Shown: positions 28,231-36,376, numbered from the stretch's first letter. The stretch is DNA of 64,000 nt from Mucilaginibacter sp. (GCF_025359345.1 NZ_JANYGQ010000018.1:124001-188000), one strand, 5' to 3'. Notes: generated by a model not told the origin, from the letters alone. Translations and numbers: made by a program.

Positions 28231-28376
28231 CGTCATTGCGAGGAACGAAGCAACCTCTACGCGTGCTAATCAAGAAGCAAAAAGCTAGTGCTGACCTAAC
28301 AGCCGCATGCAGGTTCGCACGAAATAAAGGTCCCTGATTGTCCTATGTAGAGGTTGCTTCGTTCCTCGCAATGACG
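28231..28376. repeat. TIR element copy B
   Basis: A 146-bp element with almost perfect inverted ends starting CGTCATTGCGAGGAACGA and a variable centre. No nested palindromes and no ORF. The internal TGTCCTATGTAGAG before the right arm is shared with copies A and C. Confidence 0.88.
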
Positions 28377-28447
28377 CGCGCAGAGAAGTCCAAAACATTC
28401 ATCACCAACCTCATCGCCCTTAAAAACCACCCAAATTCCCCAACAAA

Positions 28448-28526
28448 AAATCGGTGAAATCCTCTTCAAATCGGTGAAATTCCCAATAATGAAATCGGTG
28501 AAATTATTATTCCTAATCGGTGCAAT
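28448..28526. repeat. Four direct AATCGGTGAAAT repeats
   Basis: Copies start at about 28448, 28468, 28492 and 28514, separated by 7-12 AT-rich bases; the last is degenerate. They end 20 bases before the rplM promoter. A regulatory or repeat-expansion origin is possible. Confidence 0.6.
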
Positions 28527-28544
28527 CACAAATCATAAATTCCA

Positions 28545-28575
28545 CTTGCAATTAAACTAAAAAGGCGTATCTTTG
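28545..28575 (+). promoter_or_regulatory. Promoter of the rplM-rpsI-rpsB operon
   Basis: TTG at 28545-28547, a 20-base spacer and TATCTTTG at 28568-28575 match the Bacteroidota housekeeping consensus. A small hairpin (CCCG/CGGG arms, about 28580-28595) follows in the leader and may be part of an autoregulatory structure. Confidence 0.75.
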
Positions 28576-28629
28576 CAGTCCCGAAAATGCGGGGTATAAT
28601 AAACGTTTAATAAATTTAATTTAAAGCAA

Positions 28630-29067
28630 GTGAATACGTTAAGTTACAAAACTGTCTCAGCCAACAAAAAAACCGTTAACAAACAATGGGTTGTTGTTGA
28701 CGCACAAGGCGAGATTTTGGGGCGCTTGTCTACGAAGATTGCAATGATCATTCGTGGAAAAACCAAGCCTGATTTCACCCCGAACGTAGACTGCGGCGAT
28801 AATGTCATAGTTATCAATGCAGACAAGGTAAAACTGACCGGAAACAAATTCAGCGACAAGCACTATGTTTCTTACACTGGTTACCCAGGTGGTCAGCGTT
28901 TCATTTCTCCTAAGGAGTTAATGGCAAAACATCCTACACGCGTAATTGAAAAAGCGGTGCGTGGTATGTTACCTAAAAATCGTTTGGGCAAAGCATTGTT
29001 TGGCAATTTGCATGTATATGCAGGTGCTGAGCATCCTCATGAAGCACAAAACCCAACAACCATTTAA
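28630..29067 (+). CDS. rplM: 50S ribosomal protein L13
   Basis: A 145-residue ribosomal protein with family blocks RRWVVVDA-like QWVVVDAQGEILGRLSTKIA, DNVIVINADKVKLTGNK split by normal spacing, the YTGYPGG motif and the MLPKNRLGKALFGNLHVYAGAEHPHEAQ end region. It assembles early into the large subunit. The start is GTG 28630; the upstream ATG-free leader carries a good promoter. It is first in an operon with rpsI (25-base gap) and rpsB, the normal Bacteroidota order. Confidence 0.98.
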   Translation: MNTLSYKTVSANKKTVNKQWVVVDAQGEILGRLSTKIAMIIRGKTKPDFTPNVDCGDNVIVINADKVKLTGNKFSDKHYVSYTGYPGGQRFISPKELMAKHPTRVIEKAVRGMLPKNRLGKALFGNLHVYAGAEHPHEAQNPTTI

Positions 29068-29092
29068 CTTTTAATTTAGGAGAAAAGAAAAA

Positions 29093-29482
29093 ATGCCAAC
29101 AACAACAAACACTTCGGGCAGAAGAAAAACAGCTGTTGCGCGCATCTACTTAACAGATGGTAGCGGCGCAATTATCGTAAACGGTAAAGATTACAAAGAA
29201 TACTTCCCAACATTGCCATTGCAATACATCGTTACTCAGAGCACTGAGGTTTCGGGTTCAACCGGAAAATTTGATGTTAAGGTTAATGTTGCTGGTGGTG
29301 GTGTTAAAGGACAGGCTGAGGCCGTTCGTTTAGCTATTGCGAAAGCTATTGTTGAACTTGATCCTGAAAAGAAACCCGCACTGCGCGCTAAAGGTATAAT
29401 GACACGTGATGACCGTATGGTTGAACGTAAAAAACCAGGACGCAAGAAAGCACGTAAGAGATTCCAATTCAGTAAACGCTAA
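29093..29482 (+). CDS. rpsI: 30S ribosomal protein S9
   Basis: A 129-residue protein starting at ATG 29093. It has the GRRKTAVARIYL opening, VAGGGVKGQAEAVRLAIAKA centre and the basic C-terminal tail ending RKKARKRFQFSKR, whose last Lys-Arg contacts P-site tRNA. Its length is normal. It is second in the rplM operon, 18 bases before rpsB. Confidence 0.98.
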   Translation: MPTTTNTSGRRKTAVARIYLTDGSGAIIVNGKDYKEYFPTLPLQYIVTQSTEVSGSTGKFDVKVNVAGGGVKGQAEAVRLAIAKAIVELDPEKKPALRAKGIMTRDDRMVERKKPGRKKARKRFQFSKR

Positions 29483-29500
29483 TCAAGAGGAGACAACAAA

Positions 29501-30367
29501 ATGGCAAGAACAACATATCAGGACTTACTGGATGCAGGTGTACACTTTGGTCACCTTACCCGCAAATGGGACCCAAAAATGTCACAGTACATTTTTATGG
29601 AGCGCAACGGTATCCACATTATCGATTTAAATAAAACCTTAACCAAGGTTGAAGAAGCTGCTGCAGCTATAAAACAAATTGTAAAATCGGGCCGCAAGGT
29701 ATTATTCGTAGCTACAAAGAAACAAGCGAAAGATATAGTAGCCGATTACGCAAAACAAGTAAACATGCCGTTCATTACCGAAAGGTGGTTAGGTGGTATG
29801 TTAACCAACTTTGCAACCGTACGCAAGTCGATCAAAAAGATGTCGAACATCGATAAATTGACTAAAGACGGTACTTACAGCAACCTTTCGAAAAAAGAGC
29901 GTCTGATGATTCAGCGTGAGCGTATTAAATTAGAAACACTGTTAGGTGGTATTGCGGACTTAAACCGTTTGCCTGCTGCATTGTTCCTGATTGACGTTAA
30001 GAAAGAGCACATCGCGGTTAGCGAGGCGTTAAAGTTGAACATACCAACCTTTGCAATGGTTGATACCAACTCTGACCCGTCGAACATCGATTTCCCAATC
30101 CCTGCAAATGACGACGCTACCAAATCAATTTCGTTGATTACCGGTATCATCATCCAGGCGATTGTTGAAGGTTTAGACGAGCGCAAACGCGAGAAAGAAG
30201 ACGAAGCTGAAAAAGAAGCAGCAGTAGCGAAAGCTAAAGCTGATGCTCCTGAAGCTGTAGTTGACCGTGCCCCTGCTGCCGAAGGCAAAAGGACCCGCAA
30301 AGTAGCTGTTGAAGCTGATGCTGCCGTTGAGGATACTACCCCAACTGCTGAAGCAACAGAAGAATAA
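29501..30367 (+). CDS. rpsB: 30S ribosomal protein S2
   Basis: A 288-residue protein with the family start DLLDAGVHFGHLTRKWDPKM, WLGGMLTNF and the DTNSDPSNIDFPIPANDDA block. After about residue 228 there is an acidic, Ala/Glu-rich tail of about 60 residues that is longer than in E. coli and low in complexity, a common Bacteroidota extension. S2 bridges the small-subunit head and body. tsf follows after an 87-base gap occupied by a 7-bp-period inverted array. Confidence 0.98.
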   Translation: MARTTYQDLLDAGVHFGHLTRKWDPKMSQYIFMERNGIHIIDLNKTLTKVEEAAAAIKQIVKSGRKVLFVATKKQAKDIVADYAKQVNMPFITERWLGGMLTNFATVRKSIKKMSNIDKLTKDGTYSNLSKKERLMIQRERIKLETLLGGIADLNRLPAALFLIDVKKEHIAVSEALKLNIPTFAMVDTNSDPSNIDFPIPANDDATKSISLITGIIIQAIVEGLDERKREKEDEAEKEAAVAKAKADAPEAVVDRAPAAEGKRTRKVAVEADAAVEDTTPTAEATEE

Positions 30368-30374
30368 TAAAATT

Positions 30375-30430
30375 TAGTCGTAAGTCTTAAGTCGAAAGTA
30401 CTGAGTGACTTTGGACTTAGGGCTTACGAT
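30375..30430. repeat. Inverted 7-bp-period arrays between rpsB and tsf
   Basis: AAGTCTT-type words repeat every 7 bases on the left (30375-30405), and GACTTTG / GACTTAG / GGCTTAC words on the right (30408-30430). The arms are complementary. An RNA hairpin here could modulate tsf expression. Confidence 0.6.
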
Positions 30431-30454
30431 TTTTCACATATAAAAAACAAAGAA

Positions 30455-31306
30455 ATGTCTACAGTAACTATATCTGCATCCGACGTAAACAAACTGCGCC
30501 AGCAAACTGGTGCCGGTATGATGGATTGCAAAAAAGCTTTAACTGAAACCAACGGCGATTTTGAAGCTGCTATTGATTTTTTAAGGAAAAAAGGTGCTAA
30601 AGTGGCTGCAAGCCGCCAGGACCGCGAAAGCAACGAAGGTGTGGTTATTGCACGTTCATCTGCCGATGGCAAATTCGGTGTGATCATCGAGTTGAACTGC
30701 GAAACTGATTTCGTGGCTAAGAATGCTGAATTTGTTGCCTTTGGTAATCAGATTGCAAACGCAGCCGTTGAAAGCAAACCAGCTTCAATTGAAGAACTTT
30801 ATGACCTTACTGTTGATGTTGACAGCACCACTGCTAAAATTGGTGAATTGATCATCGACAAAACAGGTAAAATTGGCGAGAAGATCGGCGTATCTAAATA
30901 TGCAGTTGTTGAAGGCGAAAAAGTTATTGCCTACATACACGGTAACTTCCGTTTAGGTGTATTGGTTGGTTTAAGTGCTAACGTTGCCGGTGCTGATGAA
31001 GCAGGTAAAGACGTTGCAATGCAAATTGCCGCTATGAACCCTGTTGCTATTGATAAAGATGGTGTTGATGCTACAACTATTGAGCGCGAGCTTGAAATTG
31101 CTAAGGATCAAATCCGCGCAGAAGGCAAACCTGAAGAAATGGTTGAAAAAATCAGCTTAGGCAAGCTTAACAAGTTTTATAAAGACAGCACCCTGTTAAA
31201 CCAGGAGTTTGTTAAGGACCCTTCGAAAAACGTTGCCCAGTTTCTGGCCACCGTTGAAAAAGGCCTTACAGTTACCGCGTTTAAGCGGGTTGCTTTAGGA
31301 GCTTAA
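30455..31306 (+). CDS. tsf: Translation elongation factor Ts
   Basis: A 283-residue EF-Tu guanine-nucleotide exchange factor. The N-terminal UBA-like domain has LRQQTGAGMMDCKKAL, the core has the EGVVIARS and ELNCETDFVAKN motifs, and the C-terminus ends in GLTVTAFKRVALG. Length is typical. It follows rpsB, as in most bacteria, and is closed by a strong terminator at 31313. Confidence 0.98.
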   Translation: MSTVTISASDVNKLRQQTGAGMMDCKKALTETNGDFEAAIDFLRKKGAKVAASRQDRESNEGVVIARSSADGKFGVIIELNCETDFVAKNAEFVAFGNQIANAAVESKPASIEELYDLTVDVDSTTAKIGELIIDKTGKIGEKIGVSKYAVVEGEKVIAYIHGNFRLGVLVGLSANVAGADEAGKDVAMQIAAMNPVAIDKDGVDATTIERELEIAKDQIRAEGKPEEMVEKISLGKLNKFYKDSTLLNQEFVKDPSKNVAQFLATVEKGLTVTAFKRVALGA

Positions 31307-31312
31307 ATATTT

Positions 31313-31346
31313 AATCCCCTTCGTGAAAACGAAGGGGATTTTTTTT
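31313..31346 (+). terminator. Rho-independent terminator after tsf
   Basis: A perfect 12-bp stem AATCCCCTTCGT / ACGAAGGGGATT with a GAAA tetraloop, followed by a run of Ts. It ends the ribosomal-protein operon. Confidence 0.95.
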
Positions 31347-31365
31347 GCAATAAAAAACACACGCA

Positions 31366-31524
31366 CGTCATTGCGAGGAACGATCCGCCAATTGGCGGAC
31401 TGCACTCGCTAATCAAGGAGCAATAAAATTGTGGGAAGTAATCGGCCGGCGGCTTTTCGGTTCCCATAACATCTCGGTTCGTTGACTGTCCTATGTAGAG
31501 ATTGCTTCGTTCCTCGCAATGACG
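31366..31524. repeat. TIR element copy C, with nested palindrome in left arm
   Basis: A 159-bp element with ends CGTCATTGCGAGGAACGA. In the left arm a palindrome TCCGCCAATTGGCGGA interrupts the terminal repeat after GAGGAACGA. The right end supplies an ATG that falsely extends the nagA frame. Confidence 0.88.
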
Positions 31525-31545
31525 TGTTGGCTAAATACCACCACC

Positions 31546-32661
31546 ATGATAACAGCCCTCCACAACCTACAGCTCATTACCGATGGCAACATCAGCCCCA
31601 ACAAGGTAATTTTAATTACCGGCGGAAAAATCATTGCCATTACCGACGAAACTTCCATCCCGGATGGTGTTACCAAAGTTGATTTAAACGGCGCCCTTGT
31701 GGCCCCCGGGTTAATCGATTTGCAGATATACGGCAGCGGCGGCAAGCTGTTTGCAGGCACCCCGGTTGTGGAAGCGCTGGAACGTATGGAGAGCGACCTG
31801 CTTGCCCAGGGCACCACCGGCTTTTTTGCCACCATAGGCACCAATACACCCGCTATTTTTGAGCAGGGCATTGCCGCCGCCAAAGAATACAGGAAGCGCG
31901 CGAAAGGTAACTTTTTGGGTATGCACTTTGAAGGGCCTTACCTTAACCCTATAAAACGCGGCGCCCACCCGGCCAACCTGATAAAAAAGGGAACCCTGGC
32001 CGAAGTACAACGCTGGGTTGAAATGGCCGACGGCGAAATTAAAATGATGACCATAGCTCCCGAGCTACAGGACCAGGAAGTGATTGATTATTTGCACGAT
32101 CATGGTATCATCCTGTCGAGCGGGCACAGCAATGCCACTTACAGCGAAGGGAAAGCATTTCTAAACAATCCTATCCCGGCAGTAACGCACCTGTTTAACG
32201 CCATGCCCCAAATGCACCACCGCGACCCGGGCTATATTCCCGCAATATTTGAGGAACGCCCTTATACCAGCGTTGTGGCCGATGGCATCCACGTTGATTT
32301 TGCCATGATACGCCTGGCCAAACGCGAGCTGGGCGACAAGCTATACCTGATTACCGATGCTGTTACCGCCGTTACCGAAGGCACCTATCAGCACCAGTTC
32401 ACCGGCGACCGGTATGTAATGCCTGATGGCACCCTGTCAGGCTCGTGCCTTAGCATGCTGAAGGCCGTGCAGAACTGCATGGAACATGTTGGGATCGGCT
32501 TGGCCGAAGCCATCAACATGGCTTCGTTATATCCCGCGCAACTGGCATCATTACCTCATAAAGGCCGTGTTGCAGCAGGCTGCGATGCGGATTTGATTGT
32601 ATTTAACGATGCATTTGAAGTGTTGGGGACGGTGTTTAAGGGGGAGTGGTTGAAGAAGTAG
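31546..32661 (+). CDS. nagA: N-acetylglucosamine-6-phosphate deacetylase
   Basis: A 371-residue amidohydrolase that deacetylates GlcNAc-6-phosphate in amino-sugar and peptidoglycan recycling. Motifs seen: GLIDLQIYG near 66-74, MHFEGPYLNPIKRGAHP (metal-binding Glu), SSGHSNA and THLFNAMPQMHHRDPG (metal His residues), and LITDAV (catalytic Asp). ATG 31546 (MITALHNLQL) is chosen; the frame opens at 31519 inside repeat copy C. It lies between tsf and pyrH, an unusual position that suggests rearrangement. Confidence 0.95.
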   Translation: MITALHNLQLITDGNISPNKVILITGGKIIAITDETSIPDGVTKVDLNGALVAPGLIDLQIYGSGGKLFAGTPVVEALERMESDLLAQGTTGFFATIGTNTPAIFEQGIAAAKEYRKRAKGNFLGMHFEGPYLNPIKRGAHPANLIKKGTLAEVQRWVEMADGEIKMMTIAPELQDQEVIDYLHDHGIILSSGHSNATYSEGKAFLNNPIPAVTHLFNAMPQMHHRDPGYIPAIFEERPYTSVVADGIHVDFAMIRLAKRELGDKLYLITDAVTAVTEGTYQHQFTGDRYVMPDGTLSGSCLSMLKAVQNCMEHVGIGLAEAINMASLYPAQLASLPHKGRVAAGCDADLIVFNDAFEVLGTVFKGEWLKK

Positions 32662-32672
32662 ACTTAAAAAAA

Positions 32673-32870
32673 TGAAGCTCACCCTCTTTCCGGCTTGCCG
32701 GAGAGAGGGTCGACCAGCGTAGCGAGGTCGGGGTGAGTCCTCTACGCCATGCGTTAACGTCGTGCATTGGCGCCAATGCATTACCGTGAACGCCGCGCAC
32801 AGATTTTACTCACCCGCTCGACGCTTCGCTGGAGCTGCCCTCTCTTCCGTGAACGGTAAAGAGGGCTGAG
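32673..32870. repeat. Large imperfect palindromic intergenic element
   Basis: The left part (about 32673-32738) and right part (about 32804-32870) share inverted CTCACCC, GAGAGGG and AGCGAAGCGT-like words. The centre contains a perfect 18-bp palindrome at 32763-32780 (TGCATTGGCGCCAATGCA). The block fills the nagA-pyrH gap and encodes nothing. Confidence 0.7.
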
Positions 32871-32982
32871 AAAAAAATAAATAAAAAGGTTCGATGGATA
32901 CCTATTGTGCTTCTGCAAAAAACCATAAAGTACTATTACTTAACAAAGTAGATATAAAATTTTAACACTGATTATATTTCCA

Positions 32983-32990
32983 TATTTTTG
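32983..32990 (+). promoter_or_regulatory. Putative pyrH -7 element (TATTTTTG)
   Basis: It matches TAnnTTTG and lies 20 bases before the pyrH start. The -33 region is poor (TTTTAAC). It follows the palindromic repeat, so pyrH has its own promoter. Confidence 0.5.
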
Positions 32991-33010
32991 ACCGATTTAA
33001 CCACCTCTGA

Positions 33011-33715
33011 ATGGCATATAAAAGAATCCTACTAAAACTTAGCGGCGAGTCGCTGATGGGCGATAAATCTTACGGCATCGATAATAAACAAGTTTTACAA
33101 TACGCCCAAGATATTAAGGCCGTTAAAGACAAAGGCATGGAGATTGCCGTTGTGGTTGGCGGCGGTAACATCTTCCGCGGCCTGAGTGCCGAAAAATCGG
33201 GTATGGACCGCGCCCAGGCCGACTACATGGGTATGCTGGCCACCGTTATCAACTGCATGGCCCTGCAAAACGCGCTGGAAACCATTGGCGTTGAAACCCG
33301 CCTGCAAAGCGCCATCAAGATGGAGCAGATCTGCGAGCCATATATCCGCCGTCGTGCTATGCACCACCTGGAAACCGGCCACATCGTAATATTCGGCGCC
33401 GGCACAGGTAACCCTTACTTTACCACTGATACAGCCGCATCATTGCGCGCTATCGAAATAAAAGCCGACGTAGTGCTTAAAGGTACCCGTGTTGACGGTA
33501 TCTACACCGCCGATCCGGAGAAAGACCCTACAGCAACCCGCTACGACGAAATAACTTTCCAGGAAGTGTACGACAAAGGCCTTAACGTTATGGACATGAC
33601 CGCCATCACCCTTTGCCAGGAAAACAACCTCCCCATCATCGTGTTCGACATGAACAAGCCCGGCAACTTTATGCGAATAGCCGATGGTGAGAAGATTGGG
33701 ACGTTGGTGAAATAG
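33011..33715 (+). CDS. pyrH: UMP kinase
   Basis: A 234-residue amino-acid-kinase-fold enzyme that phosphorylates UMP to UDP. Visible motifs are [21 protein letters not shown], the [18 protein letters not shown] block split across helices, [19 protein letters not shown] and [17 protein letters not shown]. Full length. frr, the usual next gene, is displaced to 40608 by about 6.9 kb of accessory DNA. Confidence 0.98.
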   Translation: MAYKRILLKLSGESLMGDKSYGIDNKQVLQYAQDIKAVKDKGMEIAVVVGGGNIFRGLSAEKSGMDRAQADYMGMLATVINCMALQNALETIGVETRLQSAIKMEQICEPYIRRRAMHHLETGHIVIFGAGTGNPYFTTDTAASLRAIEIKADVVLKGTRVDGIYTADPEKDPTATRYDEITFQEVYDKGLNVMDMTAITLCQENNLPIIVFDMNKPGNFMRIADGEKIGTLVK

Positions 33716-33791
33716 TCGGGAAAGTCAGTAAAGTCGGGAAAGTCCGAAAGACTACGTTTTTTGTCCATAGACCATGGACGATAGACCATAG
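33715..33791. repeat. 9-bp-period array then 7-bp-period array after pyrH
   Basis: GTCGGGAAA-type words repeat every 9 bases at 33715-33751, then CCATAGA/CCATGGA words every 7 bases at 33763-33791. The second array recurs almost unchanged at 34612-34640. No gene is present. Confidence 0.7.
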
Positions 33792-33812
33792 AGGAAGACA
33801 AAGCCCTTATAA

Positions 33813-33991
33813 CGTCATTGCGAGGAACGATCCGCCAGCTGGCGGACTGCACATGCTAATCAAGGAGTAACAGCATATGGGAACCTATCAGCCGCTGATT
33901 GGTTCCCCCAGACATTAGGGTTCGTTGATTGTCCTAAGTAGATGTTGCTTTCCCGAAACAAGTTCGGGACAGGCTGTTCCTCGCAATGACG
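33813..33991. repeat. TIR element copy D, nested palindromes in both arms
   Basis: A 179-bp element with ends CGTCATTGCGAGGAACGA. The left arm is interrupted by TCCGCCAGCTGGCGGA and the right by TCCCGAAACAAGTTCGGGA, at mirror-image positions 8-10 bases inside the conserved end. It is the longest copy in the window. Confidence 0.9.
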
Positions 33992-34086
33992 CGCGTAGAG
34001 ATTGTTATTCTCAAAAGCTCTTTTCCTCCCTCCCAAAATCCCTCTCCTGTCGTTTCCCGTAAATAAGCTGTAACCAACAGCAATTT

Positions 34087-34599
34087 ATGAAAACTATAGC
34101 CCTGTTATTCGTTAGCTTTTTAAGCCTTGTAACGGCTTTGCCCAATAAAACGGTAAGCTATGTGGACAGTAAGAAATTTGGCGGCACCTGGTATTCGTTA
34201 TACTCTATACCCACGATGTTTGATAAGGGCAGTCGCCAAACCACTACCCATTACACCTTAAATAAAGACGGATACTACGATGTGGTAACCACCTGCATAA
34301 AAAACGAAAAGGGCGACCTGCACACCGTTAAATCAAAAATTTTCCGGGTTGACGGCGCCAGTGACGGCCAGATGAAGGCCCAGTTTTTATGGCCCTTTAA
34401 GGTCGACTATTGGGTGGTTGAACTTGCTCCCGATTACTCCTGGGCCGTAGTTGGCCATCCCGACCATAAATTCCTGTTTATAATGGCCCGCAAACCCGAA
34501 ATGGATGCCAAACTGCACGAAGAAATTGTAGCCAAATGCAAGGCCATGGGCTACCCGGTGGAAACGCTGGTGTCGCAACAGTTTCCGGGGGCGCGGTGA
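34087..34599 (+). CDS. Lipocalin family protein (Blc-like)
   Basis: A 170-residue protein with a signal peptide (1-18) and the lipocalin signature KKFGGTWYSLYSIP (GTWY at 33-36). It also has YDVVTTC, the WPFKVDYWVVELAPDYSWAVVG strands and the FIMARKP block of bacterial Blc-type lipocalins. There is no lipobox Cys at the signal cleavage site, so unlike E. coli Blc it is probably a soluble periplasmic protein. It likely binds lipids or lysophospholipids. It is bracketed by two copies of a 7-bp-period repeat. Confidence 0.85.
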   Translation: MKTIALLFVSFLSLVTALPNKTVSYVDSKKFGGTWYSLYSIPTMFDKGSRQTTTHYTLNKDGYYDVVTTCIKNEKGDLHTVKSKIFRVDGASDGQMKAQFLWPFKVDYWVVELAPDYSWAVVGHPDHKFLFIMARKPEMDAKLHEEIVAKCKAMGYPVETLVSQQFPGAR

Positions 34600-34611
34600 G
34601 TCAGTTTTTTA

Positions 34612-34714
34612 GTCCATAGACCATGGACGATAGACCATAGCCGAATGCTATAATTTTTGTCATTGCGAGCGAGGAACGAGCGCGGCAACCGCGAACTTTA
34701 AAGAGCGGATTGCA
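34612..34714. repeat. 7-bp-period array and partial TIR element (copy E)
   Basis: 34612-34640 repeats the CCATAGA/CCATGGA array seen after pyrH. From 34659, GTCATTGCGAGCGAGGAACG is a left arm of the TIR element, but no right arm follows, so it is a decayed half-copy. Confidence 0.6.
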
Positions 34715-34753
34715 TAGTGCGCGATTACTTTCCCGGTTTCCGGTATTTTTAAT

Positions 34754-34784
34754 TCGGAACAATATTTAAAATTCTCTAAATTTG
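34754..34784 (+). promoter_or_regulatory. Promoter of toxin-antitoxin pair 1
   Basis: TTCG at about 34753-34756 (one mismatch to TTTG), a 20-base spacer and TAAATTTG at 34777-34784. The antitoxin ATG is only 4 bases after the -7 box, so the transcript may be leaderless. Confidence 0.55.
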
Positions 34785-34788
34785 TGAT

Positions 34789-35010
34789 ATGACTATCGTA
34801 GTTAATCCACATAACCCGCAGGAAGAACAGGCGTTATTAGCCTTTCTTGACAGCATGAAGTACGACTACGCCAGGGAGGATGAAACCGTCCTGTTATCTG
34901 ACGCGCAACAACAGGAAATACTGGAACGCGACAGACAGTACGAAGCGGGTGAGGCCGAAAGCTATTCGTTAAACGAGATAATAGCTCATTTTAATATAAA
35001 AGAAAAATAA
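34789..35010 (+). CDS. Antitoxin-like protein of TA pair 1
   Basis: A 73-residue acidic protein ending in a helical region, ESYSLNEIIAHFNIKEK, like the C-terminal toxin-binding segment of small DUF-type antitoxins partnered with RelE/ParE toxins. The N-terminus (MTIVVNPHNPQEEQALLAFLDSMKY, given only as its predicted strand-helix pattern) shows no clear DNA-binding domain. Its stop overlaps the toxin ATG by one base (TAATG). The family is inferred from size and context. Confidence 0.7.
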   Translation: MTIVVNPHNPQEEQALLAFLDSMKYDYAREDETVLLSDAQQQEILERDRQYEAGEAESYSLNEIIAHFNIKEK

Positions 35011-35246
35011 TGTACGAATTGCTGATTCTTCGCAAAGCCAGGGAGGATATGCAGAAGTCGGCTGATTGGTATAACGAGCAGCAGGATGGAGTGGGCGAAA
35101 GATTTTTGCTTGAGGTAATTGGCACGTTGCGACGGATTGAAGCTAATCCTTTGCATTATGAAGCAAAATTCTCAAAAAACTTCAGATTCGCCGGGGTTAA
35201 TTATTTTCCATATTTGGTTGTTTTCAAAATAAAAAACGAACTGTAA
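35010..35246 (+). pseudogene. RelE/ParE-type toxin of TA pair 1, frameshifted
   Basis: The frame encodes 78 residues starting MYELLILRKAREDMQKSADW, a RelE/ParE toxin N-terminus, and stops early at 35246. Beyond an A6 run at 35231-35236 the missing C-terminus continues in the -1 frame (VIVNAVFHTSHNPKS) to a stop at 35321-35323. This matches VFGVFHTSRNPQNW in the toxin at 35735-36034. One added A would restore about 104 residues. It may be an inactivating deletion, a slippage site or a sequencing error. Confidence 0.8.
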
Positions 35247-35401
35247 TTGTTAATGCGGTATTTCATACCAGCCACAACCCTAAAAGTTTGTTTAGCCCAC
35301 ACCCTAATACATGTATGCAGTAGCTTGCATATTATAACAAAACAGACCCACGGCTTCAGCACCACTAAGCTCTTTATTATATTAATTTTGCCATTCCCAC
35401 C

Positions 35402-35557
35402 CGTCTTTGCGAGGAACGATCCGCCAGCTGGCGGACTACGTAGGTAAATCAATGAAGCAAAGGCTTTGTGGTGACCTGTCAGCCGCATTTAGGTCTACAC
35501 AATTATGTTGGTCTATGAATGTCCTTCGTAGAGATTGCTTCGTTCCTCGCAATGACG
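35402..35557. repeat. TIR element copy F, nested palindrome in left arm
   Basis: A 156-bp element with ends CGTCTTTGCGAGGAACGA and complement. The left arm carries TCCGCCAGCTGGCGGA. It is followed 15 bases later by the duplicated gene fragment 35572-35736, as copy G is followed by the intact gene. Confidence 0.88.
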
Positions 35558-35571
35558 GAAGGGGCGGGTTT

Positions 35572-35736
35572 TTAAAACCCCGAATTCATATTAATAAACT
35601 CTGCCGAAAACTGGGCGATGTACTTGTCTACATTATTGCGGATCTCTTCCAGGTCGCGGCCTTCCAGCTTGGCGAGGATTTGCATCAGCAGCAGGTTATT
35701 TATTTTGTTGCAGGCATAAGTTGATGCGGCGCTGCT
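35572..35736 (-). pseudogene. Duplicated 3' fragment of the 80-residue hypothetical gene
   Basis: 165 bp that match 36571-36735 with only three differences seen by eye. It encodes the C-terminal 54-55 residues of the intact protein and lacks its 5' end. The identity stops exactly at the stop codon of the RelE-like toxin of TA pair 2. Together with the TIR elements on its left and at copy G, it forms a direct repeat bracketing TA pair 2. Confidence 0.92.
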
Positions 35737-36034
35737 AGCGTTTCAGCCGCGCTGTCCAGTTTTGAGGATTTCTGCTGGTGTGAAAAACGCCAAATACTTT
35801 AACATTTTTTTCGTCGATCAAAAAATGAATGCCGTAAGGAAACCGGTCGATAAAGTGAATACGCAAATTTTTGTAGCGCTTTTGATATAATAAAGGATTA
35901 CGCTGAATTTGATTAAATCCCGCCTCTAAGCACAATTCAAAATCTCTGCCGAGACCCTCGCGCCGACTTTCATACCACGAAAACGCGTCCAGAATGTCAA
36001 GACGCGATTCGTCTGATATTAACAAGTCGTACAT
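35735..36034 (-). CDS. RelE/ParE family toxin of TA pair 2
   Basis: A 99-residue protein of the type II RelE/ParE toxin family: MYDLLISDESRLDI start, SWYESRREGLGRDFE helix, NPLLYQKRYKNLRIHF, FPYGIHF strand and VFGVFHTSRNPQNW end. RelE members cleave mRNA at the ribosome and ParE members inhibit gyrase; which applies is not clear. It follows its antitoxin by 2 bases. Its stop codon is the breakpoint of the adjacent 165-bp duplication. Confidence 0.88.
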   Translation of the reverse strand: MYDLLISDESRLDILDAFSWYESRREGLGRDFELCLEAGFNQIQRNPLLYQKRYKNLRIHFIDRFPYGIHFLIDEKNVKVFGVFHTSRNPQNWTARLKR

Positions 36035-36036
36035 TA

Positions 36037-36255
36037 TTATTTAGAAGCGCTTAGTTCCTTTTTTATATCAGCCCAACTAAAAAAGGCGGTTTCTCCTCTT
36101 TCAAAGCGCGCTAAACGCTTGTCCAACTCCTGCTGATGGCTCGCAGGAGTTTCGATATTATCATGATCAATGCTATCCCAAATTTTTTCGATCATCAAAA
36201 TTCGTTCCGCCACACTCATCTCCATTATTTCCTGCATTTGTACCATAGCAATCAA
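36037..36255 (-). CDS. Addiction-module antitoxin of TA pair 2
   Basis: A 72-residue protein resembling the addiction module component family TIGR02574: MSVAERILMIEKIWDSI then PASHQQELDKRLARFERGE and a tail TAFFSWADIKKEL that likely wraps the toxin. An internal ATG at 36246 could also be used. It precedes the toxin with two bases between them. It probably represses its own promoter, but no operator was identified. Confidence 0.87.
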   Translation of the reverse strand: MIAMVQMQEIMEMSVAERILMIEKIWDSIDHDNIETPASHQQELDKRLARFERGETAFFSWADIKKELSASK

Positions 36256-36376
36256 ATATTTTTAAATAGCCGTTGATAACAAATTTACAAAATTCATTTC
36301 AGTATTAATAGTAAACAAGAAACGTAAGACTTTGAACCCTCCGAATTCAGAATAATAAGATCCACTATTCTCCATC

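Larger units (their letters stand above)
27941..28544. other. Repeat-rich intergenic region upstream of rplM
   Basis: About 600 bases without a convincing gene. In order it holds a GC-rich block with two GCGGA-A/T-A-CC-like units (about 28086-28172), TIR element copy B (28231-28376), and four direct copies of AATCGGTGAAAT (28448-28526). A 77-codon frame on the minus strand across copy B is a repeat shadow. Confidence 0.6.

Noticed and set aside
28448..28526. CRISPR array
   Set aside because: Units are 12 bases with 7-12-base spacing and no cas genes nearby; too short and irregular.
28296..28529. 77-codon frame on the minus strand upstream of rplM
   Set aside because: It is made of TIR element copy B and the AATCGGTG repeats; no protein-like composition.
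31519..31545. Upstream ATG for nagA
   Set aside because: It lies in the right end of TIR copy C, and the extra nine residues do not fit the family; ATG 31546 is used.
35231..35246. Programmed frameshift in the toxin as the only explanation
   Set aside because: A run of six As lacks a clear stimulatory structure, so deletion, slippage or sequencing error remain equally possible.
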